A stretch of DNA of 64,000 nucleotides from Armillaria gallica (lineage: Eukaryota > Basidiomycota > Agaricomycetes > Agaricales > Physalacriaceae): positions 868,001 through 932,000 of the forward strand of contig JBANDB010000004.1 in assembly GCA_037576215.1 (NCBI GenBank). Direction: 5' to 3'. Numbering within the stretch: position 1 is the first letter of the stretch; every line of letters starts with the position of its first letter. Under the pieces are notes generated by a model that did no database searches, was not told where the DNA came from, and was given only the letters and a program-made list of their open reading frames with translations. Both the position numbers and the translations under genes were made by a program. Shown here one piece after another: positions 46,764-59,880 of the stretch.

Positions 46764-47960
46764 CTAGTGTAATGAATATAACAAAGTTTTTGAAAAGAAA
46801 CCCCGCGGTTGTGCTGGGCACAGCGGGGTGGCATCGAGGATGGCCATAGCATGTCGGATCATCTTGTTGCCATCGAAATGTAAAATTGCGACGTCGTCCA
46901 GAGGCGAGAGTTCAGGAATGGTAAAATGGCTCGCTGCTGCCTTGCCCATGTCAAAAATGGGGGTAGTGAGGCAGCTGTAGGGGGTGATACAGAGTAAGAA
47001 TGGTGTCAGGAATCGGGATAGAGAGTAGCGCACAACAATAGCAGCATTGGGGGAGGAAACAAGCCACAGATTCGTGATCCTCAACTGAAAGAATGAGATT
47101 TGCACCGATTTAGGGTGCGTAGACAGGCTGGATGATGTGTTAGAGTCCGACGTTGGAAAGGGAGGAGGTGGGTAGCGGCGGGTGTCGTGATAGTCGCACA
47201 GCCGTAGTTCTGAATGTGTTCGGTGTGTCCTAAAGTCTTGCGTTGATTCCAAAAAAGGCGCATGTATCGTCTTCATCGTTGGCCATCAGGTCCCAATGTC
47301 GCTCCCACCTACCCGCTCGACCTCTCGCGCCCCTCCGGCCTTGACCATCCACCAGAGTCCAGCCATACTCTACAGCAGGAACCCACATCGTTGGAGAGCC
47401 TTCCCAGTCCCTCCCGTTGTTGCTGCCATTATCGAGTTCGTCGTCGTAGTTGTCTGTGCTTCCGGTTGATATTCCCCTCCTATTTGCAGATGACAACTGA
47501 TTTTCGATCCCTCAGTCCCTTTTCTGTTGTTGATATGCTGTCCGTCAGTCTGCGAATGCGATTGGCCTTGATGTCAGCGTGGGGGTAGCTGGGTTGGTCG
47601 GAATGGGGATGTGGGGCCGTATTTGGGGCAGTGGGTAATGTTGAACCTCGATATCGTCGACATCGTGCATGGAGTTGGCCGTAGTCCAGGGTATTAGGCT
47701 GTGCACGGTGCTCTTGAGACCAGACAGCTGGATGGGTGGTGGATGTGGATGCAGTCGCTAGGCTGTGGCAGTGTCCTAGGCAACATTACATAAGCACGCA
47801 TGCCAAGAACTATTTTCGCTTGATTTTCGTCCCCTACAGTGAGCAGCATCGACATCACAGGTCTTTTGGCTAGGGAGAATATACGATTTCTAAAATCCAT
47901 GCCTGAATTTGGGCTGTGAAATTTTATGGAATACCAGGAAAACATATCCTGACATATCAA
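46764..47960 (-). pseudogene. decayed paralogous segment D1b, product unknown
   Basis: Second copy of D1. The frame 47,276-46,764 is open for 170 codons and includes LSPLDDVAILHFDGNKMIRH; a second frame (47,496-47,230) precedes it. They may be exons of one gene, but splice signals are unclear. No domain recognised. Confidence 0.4.
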
Positions 47961-50360
47961 GCCGGAGGAGGGAATGATTAATGACGAAGATTTGACGGAT
48001 GTGAAACACGATCAGACCGAAATAGCACTCACATCGACAATACAATGCGACACGCCGAAATCGAGCAGAGAGGATCCTGAAAGAAGCAATGGAGGATCTA
48101 AAAATACATGATCAGGGAACAAGAGCTATATTTATCACACCAGAACCTAGCATAAACATATCGGGCGCGATTGCAATGGAAGACATTTATCAGGGATCTA
48201 TTTTGGTATGTATGATGGGCGGAGGCGCGCAGAACCCGTACCAGTGAGCGCCCCCCCAGTGCTGAGCCCGACGGCTACTGCCAGTCACTGCAGTGGTATT
48301 AATTAATTAGACATCGACTACATGTACAGTCATTAATACATTACGGATAAACTACTACTGTAGTCAATTAATTAACTATAAGGGATATAAGGGATATAAG
48401 GCCTGATTGCCTGAGTTTTCTTGCCAACTGTCACGAGAGCCATTGTGTCAAACCTCCCATCCGCATTCCCCAACTCAACCCAATGAAGATTCTGCAGCCT
48501 CTGGAGCTGCTACATCAATATCAGAGCTAGCATCAAAGGCTGGGCTGAGCAAGAGGGTTTCATGGCAGAAGAGATGTAGTGTGGAGCAGCTCAACGGACA
48601 GCTGTAGTATGTACGTATTTTCATTCTCAGTCGAAGCATCTCCAGTGAATCCCGTCAGAAACGCGTAGCTTCGCACTCAAGCAATTGGAACAAAGTTGCT
48701 TCAAGACTTGGAAAGTTGCATTATCACCTCCGTGTTTCTTTCCTCCGTATATCTGTATTTCACTCCTCCTTCTTTCTGCCAGAAGGATATCGCAATAAAG
48801 TAGCTATAACCGCCCATTCTACCTTCCACGCTCTCGCGAGACTCAAATACCTTTGTTGCAACGACCCTTGACTCTAGTCAGTCATATCCTCATGCTGTGG
48901 CACTAGGTCAGCGCCTTCGCCTCGTTTCAACCGTCTTTAAATGTCTAGACGATTCAGTTCCTTGCAGTCATTCAAAATTATACTAACTGGCGCTTGCACA
49001 ACGTTCCGGTGCCTTGGAATCGCCGGTATTGCTGTGAATGAACGTGAGAGAGAAGGTATATTTTTGTATGCAATGACAACGTCATCGAACACTCAGAGGT
49101 GATCGGTGACCGATCTAAATTTACGAACTCAAAAATTTATTACTCCGAGTCACAGACCCTATTGGTCAGATCAGGATTCTCTCGTATGTCTAAGTCCATC
49201 TTGTGATAACCATTCTGGGGATTACGGGATTACACAACATTCTTGATACTCTTCATGTTACTTTAAGCAACCGACCCAGCCTTGGAGTTCTCTAGATGAG
49301 CTGTTTCCCTTCCTTATTCTTATGTTGTCAACCTGTATTAACAGTTCTGCGATGCTTCAGGGTCTGATGCGGCTCGTCGCGGTGTCAGGCTTGGCTATGA
49401 GGTGACAGGTTCTTTTCAATGGTTACAAGAACTGATTCGCTCTGAGCGCGAGTTCTCTTCTTGCTCTCGTGATGTTGTGGCGGTTTCGCACCGATTTGTA
49501 TGTTTTCACCCTCTGCCTTTAATCATCTCACTAGACTCTCACATTTCCCGATTATATCGATTCGATCCTACCAAAATGCCGAACCTCGTCTCTTGTGCGT
49601 TCATGACAGATCTGATGCCACGTAGTGTTATGGATGTCAGTCTCCGCCGGTATGCCTGAGTCAACACACCTTCACACGGTCTTCTCTGCACTGGCAGTGC
49701 ACGCACTTTCTCTTACTTTCTCTAACCTTCTTGCTGCTACCAGAATGCACTAGAACATCGTAGAATAAGGATACCTGGACTCTGTAGTATATAAAACCTG
49801 CTGTACTATTATATCTTTACCTATCAACTCACCTTTCAACCTCCACAGTCCCTGTGTGAACCTAAGTGATCAAGATCGGTTACGCTTAGCGCTCGTTAAC
49901 AAACTTACGGATCTCTCTTGGTAATCGGACTCAGCTTACGGACATCCTCGCTCTTATCAGGCTTTTCTTCGAGTATTTACCCACTCATATATTAGCTTGA
50001 CTACCCATATTGTTAACACGCAGTCTGTGTCGACTTCTCGGTACTTGATATGTGCTTACAACGAGCGTTTTGATATTCGTCGTAACTGAGTGTGCTAACA
50101 AACCTGGTGTTGATATCGATGAAGTGTGCACCTCGGATGTCTTCCTATAATGGATCTCGACGTTCTTTTATCTGGGCATGAGTAATCTGATGGAAATGGT
50201 TCGTCCTTGGGGTCATGGAAACGAGGGTCTTGATTTTCACGTATAATGTAAATAAATATTTAGCCATAAATCATCATGTCTGGAATCACGTCTGTGTACA
50301 CTAGCATCCCGCGCGACAGCGGGAAATGTCATCAGTTTAGACCGTAAAAAGTGGAAATTA
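47961..50360. other. no gene recognised
   Basis: Short plus frames at 48,407-48,607 and 49,402-49,659 have no family signature. Palindromic AT motif at 48,293-48,376 and a triple GGGATATAA around 48,379-48,400. TATATAAAA at about 49,789 could be a promoter with no clear gene after it. Bases about 48,730-48,960 weakly resemble 52,470-52,740. Confidence 0.4.
48293..48376. repeat. inverted repeat, AT-rich
   Basis: TTAATTAATT ... GACTAC on the left is mirrored by GTAGTCAATTAATTAA on the right. Small MITE-like or cruciform-forming; no target duplication verified. Confidence 0.45.
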
Positions 50361-51390
50361 GACGCGCGCTAAAAACGAACTCACGGGACAAAGTACAAAG
50401 CTTCCGTCATGATGCTGGATTGCCCTTCGCTTACGCAGAGATTTGGTCACCAGATCACCGACGCCATAGAAATACTCAGGGTTCGCTCTATGGTCAAGTA
50501 TATACCAAAGTAGTATGAGTGGAATTGGAGTTTCTTGTAGGACTGAGTTCGTCAGTACGATTCGAGGGTTCCAGTATGACTGATTGATCACTTACTAATC
50601 ACGATGCCACTCAACCCTGAATCTTTCAGTCGCGCCCTCGCGTAGTGTTGTCCCGCTCCCGGCGCACCCCAGATTCGCCACAGATGTCCAGAACGAACCT
50701 CCATAAATATACCCAGGCGAGCACTGTGGACCGGACTATCTTGATTTACGGTCTTTGCGGGATATAGTAGATGAATCATGATATAAACATTTTTCGGTGA
50801 TTATCACACATATGAGGGGAAGAATGCGCCCTGCACACTTATTGGTGGCAGCGACGCTCACTGACTTAGCGTTGAGAAAGTGATGCCGGTGCACCAGGCC
50901 GCAGTCTGTGGGCGGAACTTGCCCTAATAGCTGAAGTGTGTCGGGTTTAGGGACAAGAATGGTAATAGTAGCGCTAGCGGCACTGAGTAGCACTCAGTAC
51001 GACTCGTCCCATTTCGGTGGCACCAGGTGGGACTCGTGGGACTCGGTTTCCCCGGTCCGAGTCCAATCGTACAAATTTGGACCACACCCTGTATGGTCAC
51101 TGGTGTAGATTGAGCGATTCTCTCGGAAGCAATCCTAAATGCTTTTTTCAAATCAGTCGTGCATTTAACACACGAGGCGATGCTTCTGGATTGAGTAATC
51201 ATTCAATTACCTCTTCACTCTGAAAGGGCCCGCCGCCCGACGGATAGCATGATATTAAATAATATCTCGTTACGGTAATGCTGGTCAGGGAATCGTTCAG
51301 ATCTAAAGGAGGAGGAAGAGAGAGATCATACATTACCCATTTTTTTCTTCCGTGCTCGCAGCTGTAAGACCTGGAGCCTGACAATTTTCC
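50361..51390 (-). pseudogene. degenerate gene D2a, product unknown
   Basis: Minus frames at 51,202-50,924 (LKKAFRIASERIAQSTPVTI) and neighbours look like exons. Bases 51,110-51,390 align with 52,885-53,390 (GAAGCAATCCT versus GGAGCAATCCT; GCAATGCTTC-type blocks; GCCTGACAATT). No domain identified. It could be a real gene with introns or a remnant. Confidence 0.35.
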
Positions 51391-51950
51391 TTCTATGCTG
51401 GCTTGCGTTGAGGTCGAATCACTCCTCTCCTTTCATGAACCTCTGCTCCGTCAAAGGGATGACTTTCCTCGGAGGCGGTGGTGGTGGAACACCGCGATTG
51501 ATCTTCACAAAGAGGTCGTTGAATGGGAGGCACGGCGAGGATATGGAACAGGGGAGATGCGGTAGCCAGGGAGATGGACGGCGCCACTGTACTCCACTCG
51601 GAAAGACAACATGTTGGAAGGCATCCACTAGCAAAAGCGAGGTTTATTTTGTCAGGCGGTAGCCGGAGAGAGCCGAAAAGGAATGTATCATGTCCAGAAG
51701 TATACACCGCCAAGGGACCTGAATCCTGATGGGTATGAGAGAAGTAATCAAAGACGAGTGTGATTGAGGAACGGTCGGACTTACAGAGTCCAAGAAGGAA
51801 TGGCGTGATGACAGAAATCAGGCAATGACAACCACCTGCCCTAAAATTTGGAAAGTAGCACGATCGGCCTGACCTGGTCAGGATAAAACTTTTCCCCCTC
51901 TAGACAGGCTCTCCCGCCGCATTTGTCAGCATCTCCGAACACAACATAAT
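51391..51950 (-). pseudogene. D3 family copy I, internally deleted
   Basis: Shares with copies II and III the block GCGTTGAGGTCGAA / CATGAACC / GTCAAAGG and onward, and also GTCAGGCGGTAG and CCTGCCCTAAA. Only about 560 bp, so most of the gene is missing. Product unknown. Confidence 0.45.
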
Positions 51951-52411
51951 CATCACTTCTTTCCCGATTTCTCTACTCAGTACCTAGTCCATGCACTGTT
52001 AGGAACAGTGCGAGAACGGACGGACGCGGATTCCGACCGAGCCATGTGACAGTTTAGGGCAGGCAGAAGTGGTTTTTCCGGTCTTTGTAGAGTTCCGTAG
52101 CTAGCATTTTCCCCATGAATCGAATCTATCTCTCGGAATCAACGAGGGGTTCCAACAGCACTACCGTCGGTTAGCTAGCACACTTTGCCACCATTGCCTT
52201 CCTTTTCTGACATCTACCACCTCAAGTCACAGCATGCTGACCCCCAATTATCAATGATGTTTGTCTGAGAGAATTTGAGAGAAATTCGAATTCGTCAATA
52301 GCGCTAAGTTAAGGAGGCAACAGGTGAAAACAAGGGTTATGTTTGTTATGTTTAATGTTCAATTCCAACATTTGAAAAGGACGGTGGCCAGTCCAATTAG
52401 ATCCGGCCTCG

Positions 52412-52804
52412 ATGCCAGTGGTACTCCATGCTCGGGAAATTAGGATTTCACCTCAAGGCTTGTATCGTCGTCTCCGTGTTTCTCTCCTCAGTGTACCTGT
52501 ATTTGATGTGTTCTCTCTTTGCTTTTTCCTGAAAGGATGTTACTTCTATTTGCATTCAGAAGGGGATACAGCTGTAGTACCAGCCCGATCCATCTTTTAC
52601 CTTTCAGGATTATTCAAGACCTCTATTACGATGCCTCTAGTTGGTCTAGCTTGCTTGATGGTGGTAATTCCTTGTGCTGTGGTCCTTGCGCTGATTGCTG
52701 AGCGCCCCCGCCTCCCGCCTCATTTCAATCATCTTGAATGGCTACAAATTGGGTTCCGTAAGGTATTCCAAACTATATTGGGTGATGGCTCGAGATACAT
52801 TTAA
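52412..52804 (+). CDS. hypothetical 130-residue frame with one membrane helix
   Basis: Open from ATG 52,412, with a hydrophobic stretch MPLVGLACLMVVIPCAVVLAL at residues ~74-94 (quoted in part: PLVGLACLMVVIPCAVVLAL). No family recognised. The sequence weakly resembles 48.7-48.95 kb, so it may be part of a decayed repeated gene rather than a real protein. Confidence 0.2.
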   Translation: MPVVLHAREIRISPQGLYRRLRVSLLSVPVFDVFSLCFFLKGCYFYLHSEGDTAVVPARSIFYLSGLFKTSITMPLVGLACLMVVIPCAVVLALIAERPRLPPHFNHLEWLQIGFRKVFQTILGDGSRYI

Positions 52805-52859
52805 CTGACAAGCGCAGCGGCAACACCATCCGCAGCTCATTTGGAGCAACAGGTGACCA

Positions 52860-53400
52860 CCGATACTAACCTATTCTGTCTGTCAGCGTCTACGTTGAGG
52901 GAGTCTCTTGGGAGCAATCCTCAGAGTTGTGTTCAGATAGGCCGTGAATTTGATACATGAGACGATATAATGCTTCTCCCTCGAATGATCAACGAGTTAT
53001 CCACTCACTCAAAAATGAATCAGTGAGGATGACAGCAAGAAAATAAAAATCACATTGATCGTGCAGATCCAAAGGTGTATTTGGGGATTAAAGTACCCAT
53101 TTGGTTTACTTCCATATAGGAGTACCCAATCGTAACGGTGTGATAGACTGTGCCATGGAATGAGGATAGTTCTAACCTCAGGTGCTGCCGATGCTCTGGA
53201 TCGCTACTTCCAGTTTTTATCGCGGTCCTTCAAGCCAGGAATGGAATAAACCCCTGAGATGCGCTCACAGTAATAATACTTGCGTCAAACAAATTTTAAA
53301 ACCGATAAATCATCTCTTTGGTTTGGTTTGCATAAGTATGTAACTTTCACTTAATTCATGCTCACCATCAGAAGTTGTCCACAGGACCCGGGGCCTGACA
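52860..53400 (-). pseudogene. degenerate segment D2b
   Basis: Diverged copy of 51,110-51,390. No open frame of note. It lies immediately upstream of the DUF6535 gene and could overlap its promoter. Confidence 0.35.
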
Positions 53401-53608
53401 ATTGCTTCACAGGTTTAGCTAGTCCGTACTCGTATCCTATTCCTAGAGGCCCTGTACCAAAACGGCCAATGAGGCACGTTTTATGAACTGCCTTTCATGT
53501 TTCTATTCCGCCTTGCATGCGACTGGTGTGAGCGTCATAATCATACTGTTAGCCCTCGCCTCGTTCTTGTGGTGTCCTCTCTCTTCTCCCCACCTGCAAA
53601 AACTGAAC

Positions 53609-56600
53609 ATGAAACACAATATCCACTCCGACAATCAAGATGGAGATCTACGGTGTCTTGAGCCGAATGACGACTGGAGCCCTGTTGCAGAAAGACCTGG
53701 CGAATCCCCATGGGCTCCAAGCGAAAGTGATGGGCCGGGAGAGTCTCTAAAGACATTGGCAGGATCTGTCAGTGCGCCAGAAGGGAAGGATTTCGCTTTG
53801 TCCCACTCGACAGCGACGGAAACAGCCCCAGAGGCTTTTCCTCTGATGGATGTTCATAGGGCACCTCCAAGAGTGCGAACTAGTACGTGTATGTCGTTAA
53901 GCAGTCCACTCTTTCCTCACAAGTACTTATAGTTGATCCTGATCCTTACGTACCGAGTCTCCCTTTTGAAGAAGCAGGGCCAACATCCAGGATTTGGCGA
54001 TCCTATCTGGATGAGAGCCTCATTGATGACACCAATACACTTGGAATCCATAGAGGAGAACTTAATATTCTCCTAGTTTTCGTGAGTTGGTTCAGTCAAA
54101 TATGTATTACGTCGTGACTTTAATTGTTTTGCTTTTGTAGGCGGGATTATTCTCTGCAGTTGTCAGCAACTACATTGGACAGTCAGCAGTACAGTTTCAA
54201 CCAAACTATCAGGAAATGTCTGCTCTTTTGCTGTTCGATCAGATCAATATTCAACGCGCGCTAGCTAACGGCACTTCCCTTGACGATATCACCACTTCCG
54301 GAACCGACCCTACCGCTCCTTTTACTCCGGACCCGAATACTGTTTTCATAAATGGGCTCTGGTTGGCGAGTCTCACTCTCAGTCTTATGACTGCATTTTT
54401 CGCCATTCTTGTAGATGCATGGTATTGCCATTATCTATCACCCATCGTTGGAGAACCCAAAGTTCGCGCCCGTACCCGACATTTCCGTTACAAAGGCCTT
54501 ATAAAATGGCGCGTCCGCGCCTCCATTAGCTTCCTACAACTTCTGTTGCATTTTTCCCTCATCATATTCTTCTGCGGCCTTACACTCTCTGTCGCGACAG
54601 AGAACATCACATTGGCAGTTATGATGTTCGGGATATTCGCTCTCAGTTGGTCCTTTTACCTCATATCCAGTTCTATTCCTCTATTTAAGCCGGAGTGTCC
54701 GTGGAAAACCCCCCTCACTTTCATGATATCTGCTATCAGCACGCAGACCCTTGAACCAATTACTGCAGTCACTGGGGCGGAAGTCAAGAATATCTCTGAA
54801 GTCGATAAGGTGCAGGATATTGAGATTGATGCTGCAGACGAATCACGTATTGAAAATGAACTTGATGCGCTTCATTGGTTATACGAGAGATCGTCGACCT
54901 CGGCCATCCATCATCTCATTATCCAGGCTCTTGCTGGATTATCCCCAGACTATATTGCGCGTGTTGAGGAAGTTTTCAGCCCTCACTGGGCTAACATTCG
55001 ATATGAGAAGGACAGAATGTTGATGGATTGTATGGAGCTATCCAGAGATGGGTCTACTCGGTGGATTCCGAGGGATATTCCCAATATCGACATCAGGATC
55101 GAACCGCTCCTCCGGTTGGAGATTCTGTTCCCTGCTTTGCGCAGGAAGTTCCCATCCCGACTCTTCGGAGAGCATGATCTGGATTTATCACGGAAGCTTT
55201 CCAATACGTTGTCGAGAACTCTGTCTGCCATTGACGACGCACATATTCAGAAGCCCACGGAGCAGAACCCACGCATCATGGACGCCTTAGCGGACAATGA
55301 CGTTCACCATCCTGTCATCTGGAAGAAGCTCTTAGACCGTTACGTGGACAAAGAAGCGTTGTTTCTTAACCTGTTGGAAGCCCCCACCATCGAGATGTGT
55401 ATCAGCTTGGTAACAAGCATATATCCCCCCGAAGACAGTCCTCCAGAATCATGTAGCTGCACTTTGGCGGACACCTTAGTAGCTTTCCATAAAAGAGAAA
55501 TTCTAAAAGGCCTTCTCGTGTTCTTCCGGACATCCGAGTCACACAACGGCGCAGGCGATGGCGATGGCGATCGAAGACTCTCGCTCGCCATTGTACGCAT
55601 CTTGGCGCACGAGTCAGCCCCATCAACTTTTGATTCGCACCAACCTCATCCAGTTCATCATGCATCTAGGGCCTCCAAGTACCGGCTGTTGTGTGTTGCT
55701 TTACGTGCGATAAACAAAGCCATTTATGTCGATGATTCTTCGAAACAATGGCAGACCGATGCTTTTCGGGTGATACTCTCTTGTATGATGTCCGATTTAT
55801 TCGCCGGGCGTCCTTTGAGCAATTCGGAGTATTCAGAGTTCAAGGACGCCTTTTGGACCTGCCGTGCTTATGCTCTTGCATGCATGGCCTCACTTATGGG
55901 CGGAGGCCCCGAGTATTGCATTGAACCGACCGCAGAATGGGCCACGAAGCCTTTATTTCTGAATATCCTTGAAGTCATCCATGATGAACGTGTAGCGGAT
56001 GCACCCCGTCTGCCTCCCATTCGAGTCATCCATGATCCTTCTCAAAGTGTTGACTCTATAATTGGCGTAGTTGGCGTGGTATTGGGTCAGACATTCAAAC
56101 AGGGAATTTCCGGGGCGTATAAAGCATTCCGAGAGAAAGACAGTTTGCGTTATCTTGCAGATAAAAGCAGCCTCCACCCAGAGTTCATCAAATTACTGCG
56201 CGTTTATATCACCGGGGTTTCAAAAGCAGTGAATCTTCCGGATATTCAATCGGGCGAGTTTCTTGATCAGCATATCCGAGACCTGCATGAAGCACCTGTC
56301 ATTCGGCATATTTGTGCGAGCATCGCCCCCAGCGACATCGAGCGAGGTCTTATCCTATCCTCCCTGGTTTCAATTAATCCCCATCACTCTGAATGGGATG
56401 GAATCTTGGAAACATTAAAATCACCAACTGACGAAAATTCCATTATAAAAGAGACTGTCGAGATTCTAGATAGGTGTCTAAACGCGAAAAGGAATCCCAG
56501 GAATGGCATCAATCAGGTATGTGGATATAAATTCTCCAATCCACTGTCAACTGAATACTTTCCTATAGTTATTGACGCGTTTCAACCCTCACCGAGGGTC

Positions 56601-56712
56601 GCCAGAAACTCAATACGGACACCGATTACTAAATTGGAGGAGGAATTCACGGAATGGGAGGGTAGACGAAGAAGCGATAGAACTTCAGGTCCGTAATGAT
56701 CAGCGAGAATGA
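53609..56712 (+). CDS. DUF6535 membrane protein, four exons, ~980 residues
   Basis: Model: exons 53,609-53,882, 53,933-54,081, 54,141-56,516 and 56,569-56,712; introns of 50, 59 and 52 bp with GTACGT/ATAG, GTGAGT/GTAG and GTATGT/ATAG. Splicing keeps frame and assembles the family core: WRSYLDESLIDDT, then LNILLVF joined to AGLFSAVVSNYIGQS (helix 1, ~residues 132-155), QPNY, FINGLWLASLTLSLMTAFFA (helix 2, ~209-236), helix 3 (~271-293) and helix 4 (~297-319). A long, probably helical, non-membrane C-terminal part follows. DUF6535 proteins are expanded in Agaricomycetes; their function is unknown. An ATG at 53,483 would add a hydrophobic N-terminus, which I judge to be 5' UTR. If the last intron is retained the frame ends at 56,696 instead. 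Confidence 0.8.
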
Positions 56713-58100
56713 TGCGTGATCACCTCGAAAGTTTTGTATGATAGAGAACCGCACCGATTCGTGTTTCCGACAGTATTATTTCCCCCATTCCTTTCGCCTC
56801 ACGAAACTATGATTTGGATATGGAGTTATGTGTAGTAGCTTGTGTGATATAAACGGTGCCTGTCACCCTTGCGGAAGAAGAAAAGCCCTGAGACCTATTT
56901 CAATTAGCCGGTCCGGTGCGGCTGTCCTTGATGATAGTATGCTGAGGTAGGGAGCTGTGATCGTTCCTTTGATATCATTTGAAGAACATTTCGCTATCGG
57001 TGGGGACAAAAATATATTCCGCGCTTTCTGCCCTGGGGGTACTCTCCTTCAGAAAGTTCCGGGAAGGCAGCGGAGCATGAGGAAAGATTTTCGATTGGTA
57101 GATGTGATGGCCGTAGAGTAGCCAGATGGAGCAGGATGTTGAGTGGGAGAGCGTTGACTTGGTGCATAGAGCGCATCCAGGTGGTGGGAAACGGTGATAT
57201 GGACAGGGGAGAGTTATCGTCGTCAGCGGTGGAAGGCTGAGGGTGGCGATGTCTGTCTGGCTACGTAGCCACTCGAAGAGACGAAGGTCGTCAATCCTGA
57301 TACGGCAGCGACCAAATGCAAAACGACGTGTAAATAAAAGGAGTGATATGTTTGGGCATGATTTTTCTCCCTCGTAGATAGCAAGTGGAAAAGAGCACCA
57401 GAATGTTCCAAGATGAAGCGGAATGAATCCGCATATCTCCTTTAGGTCATCGTGCCGTAAGACGTCTCGGTGCAAAGCATACATTTCGAAGGAACAGCTC
57501 CCGGAGAAATTCAAAGTCGGTAACTGCGAGTATGGGAGAACATGTTAGTATGAATCGTGACATCAACATCTGTAGTTGATTCATACTCATCACGGAAGTC
57601 GAACAGTTTCGCCAGAAGACGTTGATTCTTGCGATATTGAGAGAAAGAAAAGAGAACCTGAAAACCAAGGTCAAAGAAACGTACAATATTTAAACGCATC
57701 CCCAAATCAAGCTGCTATAACATGGTTCTAAGCAAGATGATAAGGAGAAGGGAAGAATAACGTGCTCGAATCACGCCACAGTCCCAATATGGGCATCAAC
57801 GCTTCGGAGTAAGCGGGAGTAGAAGACATGTAATTGATACTGCCATCATCGTCGGTGATGGTAATAATTACAGAGGGAAGTCGTCAGGAAGTGACTTTAA
57901 TTTATTAGACACGAGGTGGAGCAATCTGAGCGGAGCCAAGCTTAATCCCCGGACGTATTAATGACCAGCTGACGTGCACCTTTTTATATCTTTCCATACG
58001 AGACGAGGAGCGGCGAGAAAGCGTCGAATGATCACCGGACAAGCGTAAACACTCTTGAACCAATTGAGGAAGGTTAACGGGGTCGAAAGGTACAAAGGGG
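56713..58100 (-). other. weak minus-strand frames, unidentified
   Basis: A 179-codon frame (57,514-56,975) and an adjoining one (57,686-57,447) are open but carry no recognisable domain. They could be exons of an unknown gene convergent with the DUF6535 gene. Confidence 0.25.
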
Positions 58101-59880
58101 GAGCAACGAATATAATTGGGTATAAATCCACAAGTCGCAGGATAGATAATGATAATGATATATACATGGATCAATTTGTCGTGATGGTGACGGTAGAGCG
58201 ATCTACGGAGCAACGTTTTAAGTTTGAATAGAAAGAACGGAGAGGAAGAAGCGTACCTGACGCTACACCAGCGCCATCACCATCTCTCCAGCACCTTGGA
58301 CGTCAACCTCGACCTGCTCGCGGCAACGTCGTATCGAATTATTATGCCTACTGGGGTTCGATTTGAAAAACAGGGGTCGTCGTCGTCATCGCTTGCGTTG
58401 AGGTCGAAGCACTGCTCTTCTTTCATGAACCGTTGTTCTGTCAAAGGAACGACATTCCTAGGAAGCGGAGGAAGAAAAACATCGCAATCGATCATCTTCA
58501 CGAAGAGATCATCGAATGGGAGACAAGGCGAGGATCAGAAGTGGGGGAGAGTCGGTAGCGAGGGGGATGTATGAAGCCATTGTACTCCGTTTGTGAAGAC
58601 GACACGTTGAAGGACAGGGCATGCGTTGGCTAGACGAGAGTGGGCGGAGTGACTAATCATTGACGAAGTTGATCGCGTCTCTTTGCCAGCATCTCCTTCT
58701 ATTTCGAGTTCTTCCATGTCAATGTCATGGCGTACCGCATAGATTGGCATAGAGATGGTGATAGACGCGTCAACTAGAGAACGAGAGGGCGCGAGGAAGA
58801 TAATATGATGTGGAAGGCCCTGGAGGGTGGCAAGGGCAAGGAGCAGAGTAGTAGCTATATGCGTGAACAAATCTTGAGTTGGCGGGAGCGGAGGCGTGGG
58901 AAGTAGAAAGTCTCCGCTTGGCGGGATGGGATGAGGGTAGGGGTGGCGGAAAGTGGCGTAGGTGGTGACGAGACATCGTCATCATCGAGGAGGGACAAAA
59001 ATGGAGGGAGACAATGTTAGTCTGACCATTGAGATATGCGCGGTCGTCCATGCGTGTGAATACGCATGGTACTATGAGATGCGCCATAGTTTGTGGGGAT
59101 GGCCATGCGAATGGTGTACGTGAGAGACGTTAAATCCCGCCGCGTGACAAGGAACATCCGCAGCACATCGAGATTCCGAGCCTGCTTGCGCTGCAGATAG
59201 AAAGCCACGAAAGAGCAGGGTAGGCACCAACATGCACCGAAGGAATGAGAGATAACAGTAACACCGGCTTGGGGGGAGATAGGTGGGGATAGACGGGACA
59301 TGAACGCAATATGCATACATGACGCCTGCATGTTCCTCGATCAACGTCTATATGAATATCACACATTGATGCTCACTCGATGTCGCGGACACCTTGCTCT
59401 CCTCATCCTCTTCCACCAAGTCTTCGACGTCTCTGACTCATTCCAGCGCCCTCCGCGACGGCTTGAAAATAGTTGACATCCTCTTCATCAGCTGGCCTCC
59501 CGCTTTGACTGGTAACGCTGTGGCTGTATACCGCCACTGGAGGAGCAAGGTCATTGTCTAAGTCTTCAAGACCTTGCTTCTACTCGTTTCGTCAGGCGGT
59601 AGGCGGCAAGACACAAAAATATACACACCAGATTCACGAACTGCTCGAACAACATGGAGAATGGACGGCTCCGAAAGAAGGAAGCAAAGGATGTCCCAGA
59701 CCGGAATGTTAGAGTATCGATGAGTCATTCCATTTCACCGCCAAGCCTTGTCACGTCGGTTAGTATTCGAACGCTCACAGAGTCGAGAGATGGATGAAGA
59801 ATTTAATCAAGCGACGAAAACCCCTGCCCTAAAGTTTAAAATTTGACGTTATCGGCCCGATCTTGCCGCAGACATCTCTT
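58101..59880 (-). pseudogene. D3 family copy II
   Basis: Aligned end to end with 60,900-62,450: GGGTATAAATCCA, TGAACCTTT/CATGAACCG, GTCAAAGG, TCTTCACGAAGAGATC, GTCAGGCGGTAGGC, CCCTGCCCTAAAGTT. Minus-strand frames are interrupted (58,870-58,535; 59,331-59,017 and others). The product is unknown. The peptide near 59,700 (IPVWDILCFLLSEPSI) differs in frame from copy III, so the ancestral frame is uncertain. Confidence 0.45.

Noticed and set aside
49789..49870. LTR or promoter at TATATAAAA
   Set aside because: No terminal repeat pair, target duplication or following gene could be identified.
53483..53608. Start of the DUF6535 protein at 53,483
   Set aside because: It would add a hydrophobic N-terminus not expected in the family. 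The ATG at 53,609 begins the acidic region in the usual way. Not excluded by sequence alone.
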